DNA of 64,000 nt. Origin: Fidelibacterota bacterium. Its GTDB lineage: Bacteria; Fidelibacterota; Marinisomatia; Marinisomatales; SCKK01. How positions within the stretch are numbered: the first letter of the stretch is position 1; each line of letters opens with the position of its first letter. The stretch lies in contig SCKK01000009.1 in the NCBI GenBank assembly GCA_004124475.1, forward strand, positions 17,837-81,836, read 5' to 3'. This document shows, piece by piece, positions 54,720 to 62,794 of the stretch. The translations under genes and the position numbers were made by a program. The notes beneath the pieces were generated by a model. That model saw nothing but the letters and a program-made list of their open reading frames with translations, was not told the origin of the DNA and did not search any database.

Positions 54720-55579
54720 ATTTTGCCGTCATCGGGAATCCCGTTGCACACAGCTTGAGTCCAGATCTGCATAATTGGATTTTTAAACAGTTGGGAATTG
54801 ATGCACATTACAAAAAAATTGAAACTACAAGGGATGGTATTCCCGATATAATTTCCAGATTGAGGCGTGGCCAATTGAACGGCATCAATGTCACTCTACC
54901 TCATAAACAAGAAATTATACCCTATCTTGACTCGGTTAATCCGCGGGCACAACTCATTCATGTTGTGAACTGTGTTGCAATTCAAGATAAAAAACTCACC
55001 GGTTACAACACCGACTGGTTCGGCTTCATAACAGCATTAGAACAGAAAAAAATAGATGTTAAAGGGAAAATTTGTCTAATACTCGGCGCTGGAGGAGTGG
55101 CGAGAAGTGTCCTGTATTCACTAATACAGTATCGAGCCCAAAAAATAATTTTAGCAAGCCGGATTATCAAGAAAGGTAAAACATTAATTAAATCATTAAG
55201 CCCCTTTTTTAAGAAAACAGTTGTAATATCCATTTCATTCAACGAAATAGAACAATACATTTCTAAAGATTGTGTTATTATCAATTGTACTCCTGTAGGC
55301 ATGACACCCGATAGTAGTGTATCTCCCCTGGCAAAACAGCTTCTCCAAAAAGAACAAATTCTTATCGACACCATTTATAATCCAATCAATACGAAGTTCT
55401 TGATGGACGGTCAGGCATTAGGGGTAAAAACATTAGGTGGGTTGACAATGTTCATCTATCAAGGAATTGCGTCGTTGGAGCTATGGTTAAACAATGCAGT
55501 AAGAGAAAATGTTAATATAAATGAATTGAAAGAATATCTACAGAGCCAAATAGAATCCACGCAACTAATTGAGGCTTAA
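54716..55579 (+). CDS. aroE: Shikimate 5-dehydrogenase
   Basis: 287 aa. NPVAHSLSPDLHNW, GINVTLPHKQEIIPYLD (catalytic Lys), YNTDWFGFI (Asp) and the NADP loop LILGAGGVARSVLYSL. It reduces 3-dehydroshikimate. No dehydroquinate dehydratase is fused to it, so the step before it depends on another gene (see the aroQ remnant at 61299). Confidence 0.95.
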   Translation: MNFAVIGNPVAHSLSPDLHNWIFKQLGIDAHYKKIETTRDGIPDIISRLRRGQLNGINVTLPHKQEIIPYLDSVNPRAQLIHVVNCVAIQDKKLTGYNTDWFGFITALEQKKIDVKGKICLILGAGGVARSVLYSLIQYRAQKIILASRIIKKGKTLIKSLSPFFKKTVVISISFNEIEQYISKDCVIINCTPVGMTPDSSVSPLAKQLLQKEQILIDTIYNPINTKFLMDGQALGVKTLGGLTMFIYQGIASLELWLNNAVRENVNINELKEYLQSQIESTQLIEA

Positions 55580-55596
55580 GTAAGGGTGAAATCACT

Positions 55597-56757
55597 ATGA
55601 TGCAAAGACTAAAATTCCTAACCGCAGGTGAATCTCACGGGAAAGGTCTGCTGGGGATTATTGAAGGAATTCCGGCTGGGTTAGAGATCAGCGAGGATTA
55701 CATTGCTTATCACCTGACTCGCCGACAGATGGGGCACGGTCGTGGTAAACGGATGCAGATTGAAAAGGATCGAGCAGAAATCTACTGTGGAGTCCGTCAC
55801 GGCAAGACATTAGGTTCTCCTGTGGGTCTCATTCTGCCTAATAAAGATTGGGAGAATTGGAAAAAGAAAATGGCAATAGAACCCATAAATGAGGAAGTTA
55901 CGAAAGTCACTCTCCCCCGTCCCGGCCACGCTGATTTGGCAGGTGTGCAGAAATTTGATTTCGATGACATCCGAAATGTATTGGAACGATCTTCCGCTCG
56001 GGAGACAGCTATACGAGTTGCATTGGCATCTATCTGTCGAAAATTGCTAAAAGAAGTCCATATTGAAGTAGGCAGCAAAGTAATTCAGATCCATCAAATA
56101 AAAGATACTTCACCCCTAGCGCAGGATATGTCTCCTGAAGAATTAAATAGATTGGTTGACACCTCTCCGGTACGATGTTTAAACAAGGATGCTGAAAAAA
56201 AAATGGTAGAAGCTATCGACAAGGCTAAAAACTCAGGGGATTCAGTGGGAGGTATTTTTGAGGTTATAGCAACAGGACTTCCCTACGGATTAGGAAGTCA
56301 TACTCAGTGGGACCGGAAACTCCACGCAAGAATTGCTGAAGCCCTTTTATCAGTAAATGCATTTAAAGGGATTGAAATCGGTCTTGGATTCGCCCAAGCG
56401 GAAAAATACGGCAGTGAAGTTCACGATGAAATTGGGTGGGAAAATGGAAAATATATTCGGTATTCCAACAACGCAGGTGGAATCGAAGGTGGAATGAGCA
56501 ATAGTCAACCGATCTTCATCAGATGTGTAATGAAACCGATTCCAACCTTGATTAAACCGTTGCGTTCTGTGGATATCAAGTCTAAAGAGGCGAAGCTCGC
56601 TCACAAGGAACGAACGGATTCCTGTGCTGTACCGGCGGCATCAATCGTAGCAGAGAGTATGCTCTGTTTCGTTTTAGCTGATGCCCTACTGGAGAAGTTT
56701 GGGGGTGACACCGTTGAACAACTGAAAGCACACATGGAGGCAAGTGCGAGGTATTAA
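55597..56757 (+). CDS. aroC: Chorismate synthase
   Basis: 386 aa. All signatures are present: LTAGESHGKGLLGIIEGIP, GRGKRMQIEKDRAEI, VLERSSARETAIRVA and GGIEGGMSNSQPI. FMN-dependent, it forms chorismate from EPSP. A 123-bp gap with a CCGACTTGTCGG-type repeat separates it from aroK. Confidence 0.96.
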   Translation: MMQRLKFLTAGESHGKGLLGIIEGIPAGLEISEDYIAYHLTRRQMGHGRGKRMQIEKDRAEIYCGVRHGKTLGSPVGLILPNKDWENWKKKMAIEPINEEVTKVTLPRPGHADLAGVQKFDFDDIRNVLERSSARETAIRVALASICRKLLKEVHIEVGSKVIQIHQIKDTSPLAQDMSPEELNRLVDTSPVRCLNKDAEKKMVEAIDKAKNSGDSVGGIFEVIATGLPYGLGSHTQWDRKLHARIAEALLSVNAFKGIEIGLGFAQAEKYGSEVHDEIGWENGKYIRYSNNAGGIEGGMSNSQPIFIRCVMKPIPTLIKPLRSVDIKSKEAKLAHKERTDSCAVPAASIVAESMLCFVLADALLEKFGGDTVEQLKAHMEASARY

Positions 56758-56880
56758 GAATTTGTGGCATCCTGCCTCGTAGTCCCGACCCCGACTTGTC
56801 GGGGGGAGAGTGTATCGGGGTGCCAGTGGCAGTCAAAAAGATGATCCACTACTGCCACTTGTGAGATTAAGGTACGGATA
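56758..56880. repeat. Dispersed palindromic repeat between aroC and aroK
   Basis: CCTGCCTCGTAGTCCCGACC, CCGACTTGTCGGGGGGAGAG and TGTATCGGGGTGCCAGTGGC. Related copies lie at 20937-20985 (reverse), about 8918-8955 and 15530-15560. It sits inside the aromatic operon. Confidence 0.65.
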
Positions 56881-57423
56881 ATGAACATATTTATCATCGG
56901 CATGATGGGCAGTGGCAAAACGACAGTAGGCAAGCAACTGGCAAAAAAGCTCAACATGTCATTCGTCGATATAGACGAAACAGTAGAAATGGTTACTGGA
57001 ATGTCAATCTCTGAAATATTTGAAATATTTGGAGAAGAAAAATTCAGGGAAATGGAAAGTGCTTTTTTTATTGAAAAATCAAAGCAGGACCATCAGATAT
57101 TTTCCACCGGAGGTGGAATTGTACTCAGATCAGAAAACAGAAATATTCTGAAAACCAATGGAACAACCATATTACTCCGTAATAAACCTGAAACACTAAC
57201 TGTTAGGTTAAAATCCTCTCCAGAGGATCCTTCGTCCGAAGGACCCTGTGGGGAAAACTCCAGACCTCTTTTATACAACAGTTTTAATCTTAATGATAGA
57301 CTGACTAAAATTTGGAATGAACGGAAATCTTACTATGAATCTTCCGCAAAGTACATTATCGATACAGACGAATTGACGTACAATGAAGTAGTGAAAAAGA
57401 TTGCTCGATACCTTCAAAATTAA
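56881..57423 (+). CDS. aroK: Shikimate kinase with repeat-encoded insert
   Basis: 180 aa. Walker A IIGMMGSGKTTVGKQLA, the shikimate-binding DIDETVE and FREMES, GGGIVLR, and the LID region RPLLYN. Between LKSS and RPLL about 13 residues (PEDPSSEGPCGENS) are encoded by the GGATCC-type palindromic repeat also found in the NtrC-type gene. The insert lies in the mobile LID, where extra length may be tolerated. The frame stays open, so the gene is probably functional. Confidence 0.92.
   Translation: MNIFIIGMMGSGKTTVGKQLAKKLNMSFVDIDETVEMVTGMSISEIFEIFGEEKFREMESAFFIEKSKQDHQIFSTGGGIVLRSENRNILKTNGTTILLRNKPETLTVRLKSSPEDPSSEGPCGENSRPLLYNSFNLNDRLTKIWNERKSYYESSAKYIIDTDELTYNEVVKKIARYLQN
57216..57264. repeat. 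GGATCC-type palindromic repeat inside aroK
   Basis: GGATCCTTCGTCCGAAGGA then CCCTGTGGGGAAAACTCCAG. Only a few bases differ from the copy at 11719-11762. Translated in frame as part of the shikimate kinase LID. Confidence 0.8.
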
Positions 57424-57454
57424 AATAAAACACACATCCCAAAGCTATTTTCAG

Positions 57455-58543
57455 GTGAAGACAATTAAAGTAAATCTTGGCAAACGATCCTATCCCATTT
57501 GGATAGATCATGGTTTGCTCCGACGAGTTCCGGAATTGTTAGGTCCTCGAACCGGACACCAATGGGTCATCGTGACACAGGCTACAGTTCGCAATTTATA
57601 TGCCCATAAGCTTACAGAACTACTGAAATCGTCTGGAATAGATGTGAGCACAATCATTATACCGGAAGGCGAAGAGGCAAAATCGTTGTCCGAGGTAGAA
57701 TCCATTTACGAGCAACTGTTAGAACTAAATTGTGACCGCTCTACCCTGTTAGTAGCACTGGGTGGAGGCGTGGTTGGAGACGTGACCGGTTTCGTGGCTG
57801 CCACCTACCTCCGTGGTGTGGACTATCTTCAGGTTCCCACTACATTGCTTGCAATGGTGGACTCTGCCATTGGTGGGAAGACAGGCGTCAACCTTCCTCA
57901 AGGAAAAAACTTAGTGGGTGCCTTTTATCAGCCCATCGGTGTCGTTGTAGATCCCGAATTGCTCCAGTCACTTCCCCGTAGGGACGTAATCTCCGCTATG
58001 GGAGAAATCCTGAAATACGGCGCCATTCGGGATCGAGATTTCTTTGAGAAACTCCGGCAGAATATGGATTCACTTCTGTCTTTAGAGGATGAAGAAGTCC
58101 TTCTGAAAGCTATTGTTCGCTGTTGTGAAATCAAAGCGGATGTAGTTTCGCATGATGAACAAGAAAGTGATCTTCGACGGATTCTGAACTTTGGTCACAC
58201 TATAGGTCATGCACTAGAGACGGTTGCAGGCTACGGGATTTTACAACATGGTGAGGCGGTCGCGTACGGGATGATTGCCGCAGGACAGATTTCTCATGAA
58301 CTGGGATATTTGAACCAACAGGATCATGAACTCCTTGTATCGACCCTTAGGAAACTTCCACTCCCCAAGCTCCCCGATCTTAACCCGGAGGTAGTACTTG
58401 AAGCAATCGGACATGATAAGAAAGTAAAAGCCGGAAGGCTTCACTTTGTGGTGTTGGAGGGATTGGGAAATGCGATTGTTACAGACGAAGTTTCAGATGA
58501 GCGAATTATGAACGTGATTAAAGATGGTATATTTCAACATTAG
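57455..58543 (+). CDS. aroB: 3-dehydroquinate synthase
   Basis: 362 aa from GTG 57455 (the resulting start, VKTIKVNLGKRSYPIWID, fits the family; the frame is open from 57401 inside aroK). LGGGVVGDVTGFVAATYLRG is the NAD-binding region; PTTLLAMVDSAIGGKTGVN and LNFGHTIGHALE supply the zinc His and Glu residues. It is the last intact gene of the aromatic cluster. Confidence 0.95.
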   Translation: MKTIKVNLGKRSYPIWIDHGLLRRVPELLGPRTGHQWVIVTQATVRNLYAHKLTELLKSSGIDVSTIIIPEGEEAKSLSEVESIYEQLLELNCDRSTLLVALGGGVVGDVTGFVAATYLRGVDYLQVPTTLLAMVDSAIGGKTGVNLPQGKNLVGAFYQPIGVVVDPELLQSLPRRDVISAMGEILKYGAIRDRDFFEKLRQNMDSLLSLEDEEVLLKAIVRCCEIKADVVSHDEQESDLRRILNFGHTIGHALETVAGYGILQHGEAVAYGMIAAGQISHELGYLNQQDHELLVSTLRKLPLPKLPDLNPEVVLEAIGHDKKVKAGRLHFVVLEGLGNAIVTDEVSDERIMNVIKDGIFQH

Positions 58544-58550
58544 AATAAAG

Positions 58551-58819
58551 GTAAACATTCAGCGAACCCGTTTCTGCCAGTGTACGGATTGTGAGGTGAT
58601 GCACATTAATATGAATAGCCCCGTGCTTTAGCTCGGGGTAAGTTGGAAACCCCAACCGTCGGGGTTTTCCCGTAGGGATGCCTTTGGCATAACCCCACAA
58701 GGATTACCTGCCCGTCCAGCAGGCGGGAAGTCCGGTTTTCTTTCGGCAAATATTGTCCACGAGCTAAAGCACGTGGCAATTTAGGTAATAATAATAATGG
58801 GTCCACTGAACGTTTACGA
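58551..58819. mobile_element. Non-coding element with inverted ends
   Basis: GTAAACATTCAGCGAACCCG at the left and the inverse of GTAAACGTTCAGTGGACCC at the right. A single similar end (GTAAACATTCAGTGAACCC) lies at about 25723. Inside, CCGTGCTTTAGCTCGGGG and CCACGAGCTAAAGCACG form a second inverted pair around a hairpin. No ORF. It starts 8 bp after the aroB stop. Confidence 0.65.
58645..58670 (+). terminator. Hairpin after aroB, possible operon terminator
   Basis: GGAAACCCC, loop AACCGTC, GGGGTTTTCC. A strong GC stem followed by a short T run within it. It lies 100 bp after aroB but belongs to the inserted element, so it may end the aromatic transcript only by accident of insertion. Confidence 0.5.
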
Positions 58820-58965
58820 ATAAAGAATATCAAGTTATTGGAAATCAGAAATCGGTCCCAAAACTTCGGGATACGGAGGAGGAATAGCTAAAGCGGTTAG
58901 CTTAAAGAATAATTTCAGTTCTGACATCATTCAGAGGGACAGGCAGTCATTGGTATTTTCTGTTC

Positions 58966-59227
58966 TCAGAGGGTAATGTTTGGTAAAAATAAGATGCTTG
59001 AATTGGGTAAGTCCACCGGATCCTTCGGATAATTTGGATTTGCTCATTTTACGGTTTACATTTATATTAGTTACAAAATCGTGGTAATTCTTTTCTATCA
59101 ATGGTATTGGGTATTTACAATAAATATGGGTTTAACTTGAAAAAAATGATATTCCTGTATTTACCACAGACATGCACAGGAATGTCGTATTTATACGGAA
59201 ACGTGGCGGGTTAAAAACTGGTTAGGC
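58966..59227. repeat. 260-bp direct repeat, copy 1, ending in GTTAGGC
   Basis: Shared with 63055-63315 at high identity (for example GGTAAAAATAAGATGCTTGA and TTTACATTTATATTAGTTA). Both copies end with GTGGCGGGTTAAAAA, a short spacer and GTTAGGC, directly before a short module (PD40 protein here; DUF4160-DUF2442 at copy 2). The terminal GTTAGGC is the start of cassette-like module B. Confidence 0.8.
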
Positions 59228-59288
59228 GTAACCTTTAATCTCATTTTTATGAACAGATGTTTAGACTTAGATTGATGGTAGAAGAAAA

Positions 59289-60344
59289 ATGATAACTTTC
59301 AAGTGTCGTTCAAGCCTGTTGTTAATTTTTTTGGTTTCTGTGCTGGTTCATAACTCTTGCCAGAGTCCAACGGAATCAAATCAAGATAACAAACCCAAAA
59401 TTGTCTTTGTCTCAGCCAGGACTGGAATAAGCTTTGACGTTTTTGTAATGAATTATGATGGGAGTAGTCAAACAAGAATCACAAGAAACTCAAGGAACGA
59501 TTACTATCCGCAGTTCTCTTCAGATGGCTCCAAGATATTCTTTGTCTCTATGTCAATTGATGACCCTGTTGGACTTTATGTCATAGGTCTCGACGATGAT
59601 AATGAACACCATATAACACGCTTGGAAAGCGTGTCGAGTACAAGCTATGATCCTTTTTTCTCAACTTACGATACCATAATTGTTTTCAGTCATGACAGAG
59701 ACGGGGACTGGGAAATCTACCTGATCAACGAAGACCGAACTGGTTTGATTAATTTGACAAACAATTCGGTGCGTGATCGTTATCCTCAGTTCTCACATGA
59801 TGGTACGATGATCACATATGTTTCTTCTACAATATGCATAATGAATAGTGATGGCAGCAAAATATCCAATCTGCCGGATAGTTTAAGTTACTATATGCCC
59901 ATCCAGTTTTCACCAGATGATTCTAAGATTTTATTCGAAGCGAGATCAACAAGGGTAGACTCCGAGATTTATATTTCCAATCTTGATGCCTCTTATGTAC
60001 GGAATCTAACGAATAATGAAAACCATGACATTTCGCCAAGTTTCTCTCCCGACGGATCAAAAGTCGTTTTCATTAGACATGAAATAGGTGAGATTTTCAC
60101 TGGAGACCTATACATCATGAATTCCGATGGCAGTGAACAGACTCGCCTGACTAATGACGGTAAAACAAGAATCCGAGATGGCGTTCAAATTTCACCCGAT
60201 GGTTCCAAGATTCTTTTTACATCAGAGAGAGATAAAGACAATGTAGGTCAAGTATACATTATGGATATTGATGGGTCAAACCAGACTAGGCTTACTTTCT
60301 CAGTCGCTCAATCAATAAATCCAAGGTTTCAACCTATACTTTAG
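59289..60344 (+). CDS. TolB-like PD40 beta-propeller lipoprotein
   Basis: 351 aa. Lipobox VHNSC after a signal peptide. At least six PD40 repeats of the type PQFSSDGSKIFFVS, PSFSPDGSKVVFI, ISPDGSKILFTSERD form a beta-propeller, with IYIMNSDGSxQTRLT strands between. Likely outer-membrane or periplasmic. It lacks the TolB N-terminal domain and the tol operon context, so it is a TolB-like propeller of unknown role. The module is bounded by GTTAGGCGTAACC and its inverse (17 bp, one mismatch). Confidence 0.85.
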   Translation: MITFKCRSSLLLIFLVSVLVHNSCQSPTESNQDNKPKIVFVSARTGISFDVFVMNYDGSSQTRITRNSRNDYYPQFSSDGSKIFFVSMSIDDPVGLYVIGLDDDNEHHITRLESVSSTSYDPFFSTYDTIIVFSHDRDGDWEIYLINEDRTGLINLTNNSVRDRYPQFSHDGTMITYVSSTICIMNSDGSKISNLPDSLSYYMPIQFSPDDSKILFEARSTRVDSEIYISNLDASYVRNLTNNENHDISPSFSPDGSKVVFIRHEIGEIFTGDLYIMNSDGSEQTRLTNDGKTRIRDGVQISPDGSKILFTSERDKDNVGQVYIMDIDGSNQTRLTFSVAQSINPRFQPIL

Positions 60345-60399
60345 TTTTCAGATAATGATCATGATAAAGAAAATTCATCACGGAATTGTACAAGGTTAC

Positions 60400-60531
60400 G
60401 CCCAACCCACGTTACACAGGATGTGGAAAGCTTTGCTGTGAATTTTAAGTTTTAACGTTTTACAAACGTAAATTTGGGTAAGGGAAATTGGGTGGTAAAA
60501 TTTTTCACGCCCCTAACTTACCCCGTTAGAA
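60400..60531 (+). other. attC-like recombination site B
   Basis: It begins GCCCAAC 55 bp after the PD40 stop and ends GTTAGAA, the first bases of the hicAB module. 132 bp. The interior is homologous to site A (GTGGAAAGCTTTGC, ACAAACGTAAATTTG, TTTTTCACGC). The opening box matches the inverse of the module's own start (GTTAGGC) at 6 of 7 positions. Confidence 0.6.
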
Positions 60532-60595
60532 GGCGCTGTGATTTAGTATAAGTTTACTGTGAAAATAATGTATTTGCAGTACTCTCTTCGTAGCA

Positions 60596-60785
60596 ATGAA
60601 AGTCAGAAAAATTATCAAAATGCTGGAAAATGATGGCTGGTATCTTCATAGAACATTAAGGTAGCCATAGACAGTTTAAGCATCATAACAAAACAGGAAC
60701 AGTGACCGTCGCTGGAAAACTAAATTTGGATTTGCCTCCGGGAACTCTTAATAGTATATTGAAACAGTCAGGCTTAAAGAAATAA
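60596..60785 (+). pseudogene. hicA: hicA toxin with a +1 frameshift
   Basis: ATG 60596 opens MKVRKIIKMLENDGWYLHRT; then the frame shifts (one extra base around 60655-60658) and continues GSHRQFKHHNKTGTVTVAG to LPPGTLNSILKQSGLKK, stop 60783. The whole HicA fold, including the catalytic His of GSHRQ, is present but split. Without the shift it would be 62 aa. The toxin is probably inactive unless rescued by frameshifting. Confidence 0.85.
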
Positions 60786-60799
60786 ATTAGGAGAAATAA

Positions 60800-61006
60800 A
60801 TGCAATATGTAGTTATAATTGAAAAAACTGATAAAAATTATGGAGCTTATGTTCCAGACCTTCCTGGTTGTGTTGCCGTTGCAGAAACAAAATCGGAAGT
60901 AACAAAACTAATCCGGGAAGCAATTGATTTCCATTTGGAAGGTCTTCGTGAGGAAGGAAGTCCAATCCCAGAGCCAACATCCACAAGCGAATTAGTCGAA
61001 GTATAG
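60800..61006 (+). CDS. hicB: HicB antitoxin
   Basis: 68 aa, with TTAGGAGA as a good ribosome-binding site 7 bp upstream of the ATG. QYVVIIEKTDKNYGAYVPDLPG and CVAVAETKSEVTKLIREAIDF are the partially degraded RNase-H-like fold of HicB. There is no C-terminal DNA-binding domain, so it is the short form. It follows hicA by 14 bp. The pair fills one cassette-like module (GTTAGAAGGCGCT ... AGCGTCTTCTAAC). Confidence 0.92.
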   Translation: MQYVVIIEKTDKNYGAYVPDLPGCVAVAETKSEVTKLIREAIDFHLEGLREEGSPIPEPTSTSELVEV

Positions 61007-61013
61007 TAGCGTC

Positions 61014-61147
61014 TTCTAACCCTCGTTTAACCTATCACAAAATGGTGAGAGCGATATTTTAAGAATTTTACAGTTTTGAGTCATTATTATGTTCAGTTTT
61101 CAACAGAAATTAGTCCAAGATTGCGCAGGTTAACTTTTCCGTTATAT
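61014..61147 (+). other. attC-like recombination site F
   Basis: Opens TTCTAAC, the exact complement of the hicAB module start GTTAGAA, then GTTTAACC. It closes GGTTAAC and GTTATAT. The L boxes pair (GTTTAACC with GGTTAAC, one extra T, as in attC L''). The outer box at the right is imperfect. 134 bp. Confidence 0.5.
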
Positions 61148-61298
61148 CTGTCATCTGATGTTTACGCCATTGGCATTCCTGTGACCCAGAGGATCTCTCC
61201 ATAGGAGTCTGTGACCTTTGGAGGGAAACTTATAAATACTTATTACTTTTCCGCAGGATTCAGTGCACAGTCGGCTTGAAAATGAAAATTCCTAAACA

Positions 61299-61409
61299 AT
61301 GAACATCCTCGTAATTAACGGACCCAATCTCATTCTCCTCGGTATTCGTGAACCTGAAGTGTACGGGACGGAAACTCTTACGCCGAAAGAATGGGAAGAA
61401 AAGAATTAA
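61299..61409 (+). pseudogene. aroQ: Truncated 3-dehydroquinate dehydratase (type II)
   Basis: 36 codons then stop. [15 protein letters not shown] and [12 protein letters not shown] are the type II dehydroquinase N-terminus (NGPNLNLLGxREPxxYG), including the catalytic Tyr of VYG; one Asn is changed to Ile. No later part of the enzyme (the GELI or HLTN-like motifs) follows. It has the orientation of the aromatic operon, 2.8 kb after aroB, so it was probably its last gene. Confidence 0.8.
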
Positions 61410-61489
61410 TAGAAGACGAAATATCAAACAGAAACTGGAACGATAACCCGCGGACTGTACTGATAATTATGAAAACATTCTATACTGTA

Positions 61490-62794
61490 TTATTTCGAGT
61501 GTTTTACTACATCACCATTGACCATTACAAAAGAGACGTTTTGCATCGCCCTGATATTCTTGTCCGGTTTTCCTTTAACAGCAATAATATCTGCTAAATA
61601 TCCAGGCGCAATACGTCCCAGTTTATCCTCCATACGGATTAATTCCGCGCCTATCTCAGTGGCCGAATTCAAGGCTTCCACGGGGCTCATCCCATAGTTT
61701 ACCATTGTTTCCAGTTCTGTCCAGCCATCGCCATGGGGCATGGCGCCGATGTCCGTTCCGAAGGCAATTTTTACACCTTTTTTAAATGCTTTTTTAAAGG
61801 TTTCCCGGTGACGTTTTGCGATTTCTTCATGGAAAATTTTATCCTCAGAATTCATCCCTTCCTCAGGTAGATAAACTGTCATCGTAGGACACCAGAAAGT
61901 CCCTTTTCTTACCATTAAATTCAATGTTTTTTCATCTAGAAACATCCCGTGTTCGATACTGCGCACCCCACCGGCCACAGCATCATACGCTCCCTTACCC
62001 CCGTAGGCATGGGTAGCTACGTCCATACCCCATCTTGAAGCTTCTTTTACCATGTATTCGACCTCTTCCTGGTCATACTGGGGAAGAACCTCGTAATTAT
62101 CCCGATTAATATGGCGCAGGGTTCCGGTTGAATATATTTTAATGAAATCCACACCTGTCTTGTTTTGATTACGTATGGCCGCTATCATGGCATCTTTATT
62201 GTCGGCCATGATAGCATACTGTTGGACTTTTTTATCAATCACCGGGCGTAAACCTGTCAAATTCATATGACCGGATGTTATGCTGATTGCCCACCCGGAG
62301 ACAATGAGGCGGGGTCCCATAAACAGGCCTTCTTTAATGGCGTCGCGAACAGCTATATCAGCCATATCTGCCCCTTCATTGTCAATATCCCGTAATGTCG
62401 TAAAACCTGCCAAGAGTGCCTTCTGTGCTGCCGCTAAACCTTCCAGTGCTCTGTAAGAATTAGTTTTATAAAGAACGGGGGGCTTCACACCATAATCCGG
62501 AGTCAGGCAAATATGTGTATGAGAATCAATTAATCCCGGAAGGACCGTTTCCTTTTTTAAACTAATTATTCGTGCCGAACGATCGTGCTTTAAACCTTTC
62601 CCAATATTTATTATCGTATTCCCTTCTATCAAAATCTCTACATTCTCCAAGACTTTTCCGTCTCCAGGATTTAATAGTCTTCCCGCGTATATCAGGGTCT
62701 GTTGGCCTAGCAGACACGCAGTAAGGATTAAGAATAGAATAGAATATTGGGTAAATAATTTAATTCGCTGGGCATTCGCATATTTTTTGATCAT
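61490..62794 (-). CDS. Exported amidohydrolase-family protein (imidazolonepropionase-like)
   Basis: 434 aa. Signal peptide (YSILFLILTACLLGQ), small beta domain with GRLLNPGDGKVLENV, then the metal-dependent barrel: LIDSHTHICL (HxH), GVDFIKIYSTG (bridging Lys), VATHAYGGKG (His), VRSIEHGMFLD (His) and IAFGTDIGAMPHGDG (Asp). Related enzymes are Xaa-Pro dipeptidases or organophosphate/lactone hydrolases; substrate unknown. Minus strand, opposite to the cassette-like genes on both sides. Confidence 0.9.
   Translation of the reverse strand: MIKKYANAQRIKLFTQYSILFLILTACLLGQQTLIYAGRLLNPGDGKVLENVEILIEGNTIINIGKGLKHDRSARIISLKKETVLPGLIDSHTHICLTPDYGVKPPVLYKTNSYRALEGLAAAQKALLAGFTTLRDIDNEGADMADIAVRDAIKEGLFMGPRLIVSGWAISITSGHMNLTGLRPVIDKKVQQYAIMADNKDAMIAAIRNQNKTGVDFIKIYSTGTLRHINRDNYEVLPQYDQEEVEYMVKEASRWGMDVATHAYGGKGAYDAVAGGVRSIEHGMFLDEKTLNLMVRKGTFWCPTMTVYLPEEGMNSEDKIFHEEIAKRHRETFKKAFKKGVKIAFGTDIGAMPHGDGWTELETMVNYGMSPVEALNSATEIGAELIRMEDKLGRIAPGYLADIIAVKGKPDKNIRAMQNVSFVMVNGDVVKHSK

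Noticed and set aside
59289..60344. True TolB of the Tol-Pal system
   Set aside because: It has PD40 repeats but no TolB N-terminal domain and no tolQRA or pal neighbours.
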